Shown piece after piece: positions 25,742-33,063 of a stretch of 64,000 nucleotides of DNA. The stretch is from Bacillus_AB infantis_C (lineage in GTDB: Bacteria; Bacillota; Bacilli; Bacillales; Cytobacillaceae): positions 186,001-250,000 of the forward strand of contig NZ_JBNILH010000003.1 in the NCBI RefSeq assembly GCF_050107595.1, written 5' to 3'. The position numbers were made by a program, and so were the translations under genes. The notes beneath the pieces are model-generated. The model saw nothing but the letters and a program-made list of their open reading frames with translations, ran no database searches and was not told the DNA's origin. The stretch's first letter is position 1. The number at the start of each line of letters is the position of its first letter.

Positions 25742-25980
25742 TCTATGGCCTCCTTGTGCCTTTTAGGTATCTACAGGTAATTTACCCGCATTAGGGCGCT
25801 ATTAACGCACAGAAATGCTATTTTGGCTGATGCCGCAAAGAAACGAGACCTATAATTATACTGACCGGCATCTTCTGTCAAGTTTAATGGAATTGTCAAA
25901 AAATAATAACTTTTATCCATTTGTTCCCTTCCAGGAAATGTTACACTATTTAATACCATCTGTTATAGATCGGAGGATTT

Positions 25981-26517
25981 ATGAAAGCTAAAAAGACACA
26001 AAGACTTGTGATGAGGTCGATCATTTTATTGATTCTATTCTTTGCAGCAGGATACACTTTATATCAGAATGTTTTTTCAAAAGAATCTGAAACAAAAGCT
26101 ATGCTAAATGAAGAAGCTCCTGACTTTGCACTTCAAAACCTGGATGGCGAGAGAACCAAATTAAGCGAATACATCGGGAGACCTGTCTTGGTCAACTTTT
26201 TCGCCACCTGGTGCGCACCCTGTAAAAATGAGATGCCCGCAATTCAGACCACTTATGAAGAATTTAAGGATGACGGGTTTGTGGTGCTGGCAGTCAATCT
26301 GAGCGAACCACAAATTTCGGTGAAAAACTTAAAAGAGCAACTGGGAATAGACTTTCAAATTCTATTAGATAAGAATAATGCAGTTGAAAGCATGTACGAT
26401 GTTCATAAGATCCCGTCCAGCTTCTTTATAGACTCTTCAGGTGAAATTGCCAGAGTGTACGAAGGAGAAATGAGCAAAGAAGATTTGAATGACTGGGTAG
26501 GTGAATTGGTTGATTAG
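25981..26517 (+). CDS. ResA/TlpA-like thiol-disulfide oxidoreductase
   Basis: A 178-residue protein with an N-terminal anchor helix (about residues 11-28) and an extracytoplasmic thioredoxin fold. The active site is FFATWCAPCKNEMP near residue 74, with the cis-Pro loop KIPSSFFIDSSG near 143 and the AhpC/TSA-type start EEAPDFALQNLDG. ResA-type proteins reduce apocytochrome c or other exported proteins. There is no ccdA or resBC next to it, so the client is unknown (StoA- or ResA-like). ATG follows GGAGG. It has lower GC than its neighbours. Confidence 0.85.
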   Translation: MKAKKTQRLVMRSIILLILFFAAGYTLYQNVFSKESETKAMLNEEAPDFALQNLDGERTKLSEYIGRPVLVNFFATWCAPCKNEMPAIQTTYEEFKDDGFVVLAVNLSEPQISVKNLKEQLGIDFQILLDKNNAVESMYDVHKIPSSFFIDSSGEIARVYEGEMSKEDLNDWVGELVD

Positions 26518-26560
26518 ACAAGATCAACTTCTGCCCTTGTTACCAGCGTCCTATAGGCAA

Positions 26561-26598
26561 AAAAAGAGACAGGCCAATTAGTGCGCCTGTCTCTTTCT
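26561..26598. terminator. bidirectional terminator between resA-like gene and parR-like gene
   Basis: AAAGAGACAGGC and GCCTGTCTCTTT form a perfect 12-bp stem; A and T runs flank it for both strands. Confidence 0.88.
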
Positions 26599-26603
26599 TC
26601 ATC

Positions 26604-27209
26604 CTATTTATTCATATGAGCAAGAAAATCGCCAAGAAGGTCTTCCATGCTTTCTTCTTCCCGGTCTTCGCTTTCAGCCGAACGGTCTATTTGTACACTT
26701 GACCAATCAATATCATCCAGATCATCATCAGCACCATCTGTGAACGCAGGTATTTCTTCTTCTTCCTTTGCAGGAGGGGAGGGAGGCGGAACATCCGCCC
26801 GGTAGACCGGCTTCTCTTCACTTTCTTTCTGCTCCTGCAGATAAAGGGCTTCATCAATATCGGTCGATTTGCTGTTAAAGCTGGCAAGCAGCGCAGCAGA
26901 CCGCACCGGATCTGTGATCAGCTGATAGATGATGCTGCCGAGAAGGGCTTCAGAGTGCTCGTGCTTGAGCCAGTCGCGCTGCATCTTGCTGAGCGCCTTG
27001 GGCAGCGGAATCGTAACGGTTTCCTGTTCCTGTTTGACTGATTGGCTGACACCCTGCATGACATAGTCGGCAATCCTGCTGGAAAAATTCCTTTTTTCAG
27101 CCTCTTTAAGCTTTTGCAGCTGTTTAACTAAGTATTCTGGGGTATCAGAGGGTACACGAAACGCAATCGTCTGGCCTCTTTCGATCCCCTTGGATGAAGA
27201 TTTTGTCAT
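26604..27209 (-). CDS. ParR-like DNA-binding partition adaptor (candidate)
   Basis: A 201-residue protein. Residues 13-60, with TIAFRVPSDTPEYLVKQL then NFSSRIADYVMQG, look like a ribbon-helix-helix DNA-binding domain. A second helical stretch follows, and the last 70 residues are a Pro/Glu/Asp-rich tail (PPPSPPAKEEEE, ADDDLDDIDWSS). ParR adaptors bind the centromere with an RHH fold and contact the actin-like filament with a flexible acidic tail, so both ends fit. It lies 14 bases after the parM-like gene and before a terminator, the usual parC-parM-parR order. Identification rests on order and layout, not recognised family similarity. Confidence 0.65.
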   Translation of the reverse strand: MTKSSSKGIERGQTIAFRVPSDTPEYLVKQLQKLKEAEKRNFSSRIADYVMQGVSQSVKQEQETVTIPLPKALSKMQRDWLKHEHSEALLGSIIYQLITDPVRSAALLASFNSKSTDIDEALYLQEQKESEEKPVYRADVPPPSPPAKEEEEIPAFTDGADDDLDDIDWSSVQIDRSAESEDREEESMEDLLGDFLAHMNK

Positions 27210-27223
27210 GTTACCACCTTATT

Positions 27224-28420
27224 TTATGCTTTTACTGGCTTCTTCTCATCCTGCTTTTCCGGTTTGGATGTTCTCTTCAAATGGTCGGCAACGAGCTTGT
27301 AATACGCGTTTGCCATCATCCAGATGCTCTCTTTTTCATCCTCAAAGAAGTCGATATTATATCCATCAAGGCTATTGTTCAGTGATTTGATATATTCCTT
27401 CAATACAGCAGATCCTCCGCCGACGAAGTAGCAGATTTCTGTCTGCGAATTTTTCTGCCAGACATTGCGGAGCAGGCGGTATTGCTTTTTGGCCAGGTCG
27501 AACAGAATGCGGTCAGTGATGTCATGGACGCTTGTCCTGCTTCCTTTGACCATGATATGGTTGCGGTCATTTTTCTTGGTGATGATCTCTACCACATCGC
27601 GGCGGCTGTCCAGCTCAACACCATGCTTGGATCTGATTTCCTCGCGGATCATTTCCAGTGATTCCGATACGCCCAGATTAAAGCCCTGTGCCTTGTCATC
27701 ATCAACCGTACGGTTTTTGATTACAGCAATATCAGTGGAGAGGCCCCCGATATCCTGGATGAGAATGCGCTTGTCGATCAGTTCTTTATTGATAATGTTC
27801 AGGTCGTTATCCATCACAAGATTGATGAATGCCGCGAAGCCTTCCGGATAAACCTTAACATCGCTGAATTTCAGATTGACTTTGATGCCCTGGTATTTAG
27901 GAGTGACCAGGAATTCTACCTGGTGCACTGATCCAAGCAGCTTTGAACGGTAGCCCGCATCTTTCCCTTCCTTCACTTCACGAAGAGGGAGCCCTGTGCC
28001 CAGGATATAATTAGTATCGATAATATTGTTATTTTTCGGGAACAAACCAGCGTTTTCTTCCCTTACCGCATCAAGGGCAAGTGAAACGAAAAGCATGATA
28101 AGCGTCTGGTCTTCCTCGGATTTGCTGCTGCCGGGATCGAGTTCGGAAGCATTGTCGCTTTTAGTCGCCAGTGTTCCTACACGATAGATTGCATTATTGT
28201 CTTTTAATGCTGGGGAATGAACTTTAACATGAATCCCGTCCAAAGGTTCTTTGCTGTCTAATTCTTCTATGCCGATTACCGGTCTGTCCGCAACATCCCT
28301 CGCAATGACATTCGGTATATTCAGTTCATAATCCAATTTTCCGAATAAGGCTTTAAGCGAATCATTGCCTACGTCTACTGCTGCTATTCTCGGGTTTTTC
28401 AAATCTACCATTCCTTTCAC
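27224..28420 (-). CDS. parM: ParM/StbA-family actin-like ATPase
   Basis: A 398-residue actin-like protein. Phosphate 1 motif AAVDVGNDSLKALFG (residues 13-27), phosphate 2 LIQDIGGLSTDIAVI near 220, and the adenosine loop CYFVGGGSAVLKEYI near 328 are in order. ParM-type filaments push plasmid copies apart. It starts with GTG after a weak AAGG site and is translated away from the iteron field. parR-like gene and terminator follow. No replication gene is visible nearby, so it may serve a chromosomal or integrated element. The basic C-terminal tail (KRTSKPEKQDEKKP) is not typical. Confidence 0.85.
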   Translation of the reverse strand: MKGMVDLKNPRIAAVDVGNDSLKALFGKLDYELNIPNVIARDVADRPVIGIEELDSKEPLDGIHVKVHSPALKDNNAIYRVGTLATKSDNASELDPGSSKSEEDQTLIMLFVSLALDAVREENAGLFPKNNNIIDTNYILGTGLPLREVKEGKDAGYRSKLLGSVHQVEFLVTPKYQGIKVNLKFSDVKVYPEGFAAFINLVMDNDLNIINKELIDKRILIQDIGGLSTDIAVIKNRTVDDDKAQGFNLGVSESLEMIREEIRSKHGVELDSRRDVVEIITKKNDRNHIMVKGSRTSVHDITDRILFDLAKKQYRLLRNVWQKNSQTEICYFVGGGSAVLKEYIKSLNNSLDGYNIDFFEDEKESIWMMANAYYKLVADHLKRTSKPEKQDEKKPVKA

Positions 28421-28503
28421 ATTGTACCTTGCTTATCGTACAAGCAATTATCTTAAGCTTAATTAATATTTGGCAAATATTCAATGAGTTTCATATAAAG
28501 TAA

Positions 28504-28695
28504 TATAAACGTTAAATTGTAAACATTACGCAAACTTTATCTTATGTTCAATAAACACTGTCAAATCAATGTATAAACAACTTTGTAAACTTGTAAACAT
28601 TTTCATAAACAATAAGTATACAATTTGTTTACTTGTAAACATTATTGTTTTCATTTGCAAACATATATGTAAACAAGTAAACCAATGCGTTTGCA
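28504..28695. repeat. parC-like field of TGTAAAC iterons
   Basis: The AT-rich region between parM and the next gene carries many copies of a (T/A)TGTAAAC-type motif: exact TTGTAAAC at 28517, 28583, 28591 and 28633; ATGTAAAC at 28667, AAGTAAAC at 28675; related GCAAAC and ATAAAC forms at 28529, 28552, 28572, 28604 and 28657; and inverted GTTTAC at 28627 and CGTTTGC at 28688. Two are tandem (28583-28598), and 28627-28640 forms a GTTTAC-TT-GTAAAC dyad. This is what centromeres bound by ParR adaptors look like. Confidence 0.75.
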
Positions 28696-28847
28696 ATCCA
28701 TTTGCCTCCTTTTTTCTTCCTGAAAATCTATTGCTCTCCTCCCCTTCCAGAAACTTTAATCAGTTAAAAAACAGTCCCCTTGACGACCGTTCCAAAAATA
28801 GGATAATTTTAATACATTAACAGTTTACTAGACAAAAGGAGAGCTTG

Positions 28848-30506
28848 ATGAATATGCTTAATTGCCGCGAAGAAACTTTGGCCTTTACGAAACAGCTGGT
28901 CAATATTGAAAGCATAGTAAATACAAATGGCGAGAAGGTGATCGCCCATTCTTTATATACACTCTTATCCTCGTTCCCCTATTTTGCGGAGAACAGCGGA
29001 CAGCTCGTTATAGAGCAGACGATAGATGATGATTTGGAACGGTATAATGTACTGGCTTTTGTGAAAGGAACGAAAAGAAAAAACAGCCGCACAGTCATTC
29101 TGATGGGCCATATGGATACTGTCGGAATCGATGATTTCAATCAGCTCCGTGGTGCAGCGTGCGACCCGGATCAGCTTGCAGACCTGTTCAGGAACGAAGA
29201 ACTCCCTTCCGGAGCAAAGGAACAGCTTGAATCCGGCGACTGGATGTTTGGCAGAGGAGTGCTTGATATGAAGAGCGGGCTTGCAAGCCATCTCTATCTT
29301 TTAAAATACTATTCTGAGCATCCGGAAGAATTAGAAGGAAATCTCGTCTTCCTTGCAGAATGCGATGAGGAGGACGGTTCACATGGAGTACTGTCTGCTT
29401 TGAAGACCTTGAAAAAATGGAAGGATGAGCATAAGTTCCATTATGCTGCAGCCATCAATGCTGACTTTGTCTCCCCCAGATTTGAGGGAGATACAAATCG
29501 GTATATCTACAAAGGAACGGTTGGGAAGCTCCTCCCCTCTTTCTTCATAACAGGCGCTGAAACACATGTCGGCTCCTGCTTTGAAGGTCTGGATCCGAAT
29601 TTCCTTGCTGCTGAACTGACAAGGCAGATCAGCTATAATCCGGAGCTTAGCAATGAAGCGCTTGGGGAAACAACAGTCCCCCCGGTATCCCTGAAGCAGA
29701 CCGACCTTAAGCCTTCCTATACAGTCCAGACTGCGCTGAGTGCTTATGTCTACTATAATTTCTTCATTCATTCATGGTCACCAAAGGAAGTATTGGAGAA
29801 ACTGAAGGAGCAAGCCTATATCGCCTTCAATAGCGCCCTCTCTTCCTTTGAACAGCGGAACCGGCAATTCGCCGAAATGAGCGGCGAACCATATGCCGAG
29901 CTGCCCTGGCAGCCGCGCGTCTACACATATGAGGAGATGCACAGGATGCTGGTGGATGAGCATGGTCAGGCATACATTGACCATATGGACGGATTCAAAG
30001 AAGTATTGCTCCTTGATAACACTTTGGATACAAGAATGTATGCAGCACGAGTCGTGGAAGAAGCATGGAAATGGTTGAAGGATAAGAGCCCGGCGATGAT
30101 TCTTTTCTACTCTTCTTTATACTCGCCGAGAATTGAGCTTTCCGGACAGACAGAGGATGAAAGAAGGCTTATTGAAGCTTTGGATCAGGCGGTGGAAGAA
30201 ATCCAGCCATCCTACCCACATCCGATCATTGCCAAGAATTTTTTCCCTTATATATCGGATATGAGCTTTATCGCGCTCAGCGATGATGAAGCAGGAATCA
30301 GTGCTGTATCTGACAATAACCCTGGCTGGGGCACAAAGCATTATGTGGAATACAGCGATATCCGCGAACTGAATGTGCCTGTCATCAATATAGGGCCATA
30401 CGGGCTGGATGCACATAAGAAACTGGAGCGCATGGAAATGAACTATTCACTTGAGATTGTTCCTAACCTGACAAACCGGGTGATACAGCAGGTACTAAAA
30501 GGCTAG
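28848..30506 (+). CDS. rocB: M20 family metallopeptidase, RocB-like
   Basis: A 552-residue M20 peptidase. Metal ligands are seen in VILMGHMDTVG near residue 88 and GRGVLDMKSGLASHL near 139, and the catalytic Glu in LAECDEEDGSHG near 169. The long middle insert and length fit RocB of B. subtilis, an arginine-utilisation protein whose exact reaction is not settled. ATG at 28848 has AAGGAG 6 bases upstream. No arginase or ornithine genes flank it, so the rocB name reflects similarity in layout rather than proven role. Confidence 0.8.
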   Translation: MNMLNCREETLAFTKQLVNIESIVNTNGEKVIAHSLYTLLSSFPYFAENSGQLVIEQTIDDDLERYNVLAFVKGTKRKNSRTVILMGHMDTVGIDDFNQLRGAACDPDQLADLFRNEELPSGAKEQLESGDWMFGRGVLDMKSGLASHLYLLKYYSEHPEELEGNLVFLAECDEEDGSHGVLSALKTLKKWKDEHKFHYAAAINADFVSPRFEGDTNRYIYKGTVGKLLPSFFITGAETHVGSCFEGLDPNFLAAELTRQISYNPELSNEALGETTVPPVSLKQTDLKPSYTVQTALSAYVYYNFFIHSWSPKEVLEKLKEQAYIAFNSALSSFEQRNRQFAEMSGEPYAELPWQPRVYTYEEMHRMLVDEHGQAYIDHMDGFKEVLLLDNTLDTRMYAARVVEEAWKWLKDKSPAMILFYSSLYSPRIELSGQTEDERRLIEALDQAVEEIQPSYPHPIIAKNFFPYISDMSFIALSDDEAGISAVSDNNPGWGTKHYVEYSDIRELNVPVINIGPYGLDAHKKLERMEMNYSLEIVPNLTNRVIQQVLKG

Positions 30507-30551
30507 GTTTCCTGGGAAATAATTGCAAAATAATAATGAGGAGATGTTTTC

Positions 30552-30935
30552 ATGGCAGGAAAAAGAATCGACCATGTAGGAGTAATGGTTAAAAATATAG
30601 AGAAATCAATAGAGTTTTATACCCACACTGTCGGCATGGAGCTGAAGGCAGAGGTGCCCCATTCAAACGGTGTCATTAAGCTCGCATTCCTTGGCTTCAG
30701 CGGGAATGAAGAGACTGAGCTGGAGCTGATTCAAGGCTATAATGACCAGCTCCCGGAAGAAGGGACGGTCCATCATTTTGCGGTCAGCACCGATGATGTG
30801 GAAGGAGAATTCACCCGGCTCAAAGAGCTGGGGGCTGAACTCATAGACCAGGAAATCACCGCCCTCCCGAATGGCTATAAATATTTCTTCTTTTACGGGC
30901 CTGACAGGGAATGGATTGAATTCTTTCAGCGCTAA
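30552..30935 (+). CDS. VOC family protein (glyoxalase/epimerase-like)
   Basis: A 127-residue vicinal-oxygen-chelate protein. Metal ligands appear as DHVGVMVKN near residue 7, ELELIQ near 60, TVHHFAVST near 76 and REWIEFFQ near the end. The first residues (KRIDHVGVMVKNIEKSIEFY) resemble lactoylglutathione lyase and methylmalonyl-CoA epimerase. The substrate is unknown. It follows the RocB-like gene after 45 bases with its own AGGAG, so co-transcription is possible. Confidence 0.8.
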   Translation: MAGKRIDHVGVMVKNIEKSIEFYTHTVGMELKAEVPHSNGVIKLAFLGFSGNEETELELIQGYNDQLPEEGTVHHFAVSTDDVEGEFTRLKELGAELIDQEITALPNGYKYFFFYGPDREWIEFFQR

Positions 30936-31009
30936 CTTTAATTACAAAATGGGCTGGGACAATTCGGCATGTTTTTTAGTCACAATGCCATAAAAAATTT
31001 AAAAGCCCT

Positions 31010-31137
31010 GTTGATTGGAGTGCAAGGCACACAGACTCCTGCAGGATGCAGCGGCAATGCTAAGACCCGCAGGAGCTTGCTCTGAGGAGGCTCAGCGTCG
31101 CCCCGCGGAAAGCGAAGTGCCTGGAACGGAAATCAGC
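31010..31137 (+). repeat. structured ~130 bp repeat, tandem copy 1
   Basis: Begins GTTGATTGGAGTGCAAGGCAC and ends GGAAATCAGC (a diverged AATCAAC). It contains CCCGC and GCGGAAAGCGAAGTGCCTGGA segments able to pair with the first part. It is the most diverged of the three tandem copies. Confidence 0.85.
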
Positions 31138-31183
31138 AGCCCCATTATTGAGGCAAACTTGCCCAACTATTTATAGGAGCCCT

Positions 31184-31313
31184 GTTGATTGGAGTGCAAG
31201 GCACGCAGACTCCTGCGGGATCGCAGCGGCAATGCTGAGACCCCGCAAGAGCTTGCTCTGAGGAGGCTCAGCGTCGCCCCGCGGAAAGCGAAGTGCCTGG
31301 AACGCAAATCAAC
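31184..31313 (+). repeat. structured ~130 bp repeat, tandem copy 2
   Basis: GTTGATT to AATCAAC, 130 bp, 174 bp downstream of copy 1. The spacer between copies is also conserved (CAAACTTGC, CAACTATTTATAGGA), so the duplicated unit is about 175 bp. Confidence 0.9.
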
Positions 31314-31359
31314 AGTCCGATTATTGATGCAAACTTGCGCAACTATTTATAGGAACCCT

Positions 31360-31489
31360 GTTGATTGGAGTGCAAGGCACGTAGACTCCTGCGGGATTGC
31401 AGCGGCAATGCTGAGACCCCGCAAGAGCTTGCTCTGAGGAGGCTCAGCGTCGCCCCGCGGAAAGCGAAGTGCCTGGAACGCAAATCAAC
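31360..31489 (+). repeat. structured ~130 bp repeat, tandem copy 3
   Basis: GTTGATT to AATCAAC, 130 bp, nearly identical to copy 2 and 176 bp after it. The ends are complementary and the inner CTCCTGCGGGA, GACCCCGCA and CCCCGCGG blocks can form stems. The three copies leave no room for a gene between the VOC protein and pepT. Confidence 0.9.
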
Positions 31490-31639
31490 AGCCCCATAAT
31501 CAAACAAAACAATCTTAGGAAGCTTTACCTTTTCCTTCGTCTAAACCTCAGGTGCAAAAGTTCTGCTTTTGTGCCTTTTTTTGTTCGCTTCCCGAAACAA
31601 AAATGATATGATGAAAGAAAAAAGCTTGGAGTGATTCTG

Positions 31640-32872
31640 ATGAAAAAAGACCTGATTGAACGCCTGGTTTCGTATGTAAAAATGGACACACAATCAGACG
31701 ATAACAGCACAACCTGCCCTTCCACCCCTGGACAGCTGGACCTTGGCAAAAAGCTTGTAGAGGAGCTCAAAGCCATTGGCATGGAGGATGCAGCAATGGA
31801 CGATAACGGCTATGTCATGGCCACCCTCCCTTCCAATACAGAAAAGCAGGTGCCTGTCATCGGCTTCCTTGCCCATGTAGATACAGCAACCGACTTTACC
31901 GGCAAAAACGTCAACCCGCAGATTACTGAAAATTATGATGGCGGGGATATTGTCCTGAACGAATCTTTACATATTACGCTTTCACCAAAGGATTTTCCTA
32001 GCCTGGAGCAGTATAAGGGCCATACACTGATTACGACTGATGGCACTACCCTTCTCGGGGCTGACAATAAGGCAGGAATCGCTGAGATCATGACGGCGAT
32101 GGAATACCTCGTCAAACACCCGGAAATCAAGCACGGAGCGATCAGGGTCGCTTTTACACCAGATGAGGAAATCGGCAGAGGCCCGCATAAATTTGATGTG
32201 GAAGCCTTCAATGCCACCTATGCATACACAATGGACGGAGGGCCGCTCGGTGAACTTCAGTATGAAAGCTTCAGTGCAGCGGGAGCCAAAATTATTATAA
32301 ATGGAACCAATATACACCCTGGGTCTGCTAAAGGAAAAATGGTCAATAGCATCAAAATTGCAATGGAGCTGCAAAGCAGCCTGCCGCAGGAACAGGCACC
32401 TGAACTGACTGAAGGCTATGAAGGCTTCTTCCACCTCGGCTCATTCAAAGGGGACGTGGAAAAGACAGAGATGAGCTATATTATCCGTGATTTTGACCGT
32501 ACGGAATTTGAACATAAAAAAGAGCTGCTTGAAAAAGCCGTTGCCGCTCTGCAGGAGAATTACGGAAAAGAGCGCATTCAGCTTGAGCTTAAGGACCAGT
32601 ACTATAACATGAAAGAGAAAATCGAGCCTGTCATCGAGATCGTCGACATTGCAGGAGAGGCGATGAAAAAGCTTGATATCGAGCCGCAGATCCTTCCGAT
32701 CAGGGGCGGCACGGACGGTTCACAGCTTTCCTATATGGGGCTTCCGACGCCGAATATTTTTACAGGCGGCGAAAATTACCATGGCAAATATGAATATATT
32801 TCAGTTGATAATATGGAAAAAGCAGCAAATGTCATCATAGAAATCGCAAAGCTGTTTGAAGAGAAAGCATAA
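31640..32872 (+). CDS. pepT: peptidase T (tripeptidase)
   Basis: A 410-residue M20B aminotripeptidase, the standard PepT length. Motifs are LAHVDTATD near residue 78, LGADNKAGIAEIMTA near 139 (metal and general ligands), FTPDEEIGRGPHKFD near 174 (catalytic Glu), and the C-terminal RGGTDGSQLSYMGLPTPNIF then GGENYHGKYEY. It releases the N-terminal residue of tripeptides in the cytosol. ATG at 31640 has GGAG 8 bases upstream. It is a single gene with a terminator. Confidence 0.93.
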   Translation: MKKDLIERLVSYVKMDTQSDDNSTTCPSTPGQLDLGKKLVEELKAIGMEDAAMDDNGYVMATLPSNTEKQVPVIGFLAHVDTATDFTGKNVNPQITENYDGGDIVLNESLHITLSPKDFPSLEQYKGHTLITTDGTTLLGADNKAGIAEIMTAMEYLVKHPEIKHGAIRVAFTPDEEIGRGPHKFDVEAFNATYAYTMDGGPLGELQYESFSAAGAKIIINGTNIHPGSAKGKMVNSIKIAMELQSSLPQEQAPELTEGYEGFFHLGSFKGDVEKTEMSYIIRDFDRTEFEHKKELLEKAVAALQENYGKERIQLELKDQYYNMKEKIEPVIEIVDIAGEAMKKLDIEPQILPIRGGTDGSQLSYMGLPTPNIFTGGENYHGKYEYISVDNMEKAANVIIEIAKLFEEKA

Positions 32873-32879
32873 TGTCAGG

Positions 32880-32906
32880 GGCGGAGATGTAATCTTCGCC
32901 TTTTTT
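32880..32906 (+). terminator. rho-independent terminator after pepT
   Basis: GGCGGAGAT and ATCTTCGCC pair with one G-T, around GTA, followed by TTTTTT. Confidence 0.8.
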
Positions 32907-33063
32907 CTGCCCCCAATATCCTGAATTGATCCAAGCACATTCAAAAGATACATTTTTTCAACTGAATGTGTAAATACTTTCAGCATGGGTATAGGTATAC
33001 GGCGCATTGTCGAAAAATGTGCCAATTCAGGCTTTTATTACAGGGGGTTTAGATAGCAGTACT

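Noticed and set aside
28504..28695. CRISPR-like array
   Set aside because: The repeated unit is only 7-8 bases, spacing is irregular, copies occur in both orientations, and no cas gene is near.
28569..28820. Open frame of 83 codons over the iteron field
   Set aside because: It is Asn/Lys/Ile-rich, follows the iteron bases, and has no ribosome site. The iterons themselves explain the open frame.
31189..31437. 82-codon open frame beginning MECKARRLLRD in the tandem repeat
   Set aside because: The same beginning appears at 43522-44055 because both are read from copies of the structured repeat. The frame follows the repeat boundary and lacks a ribosome site, so it is not taken as a gene.
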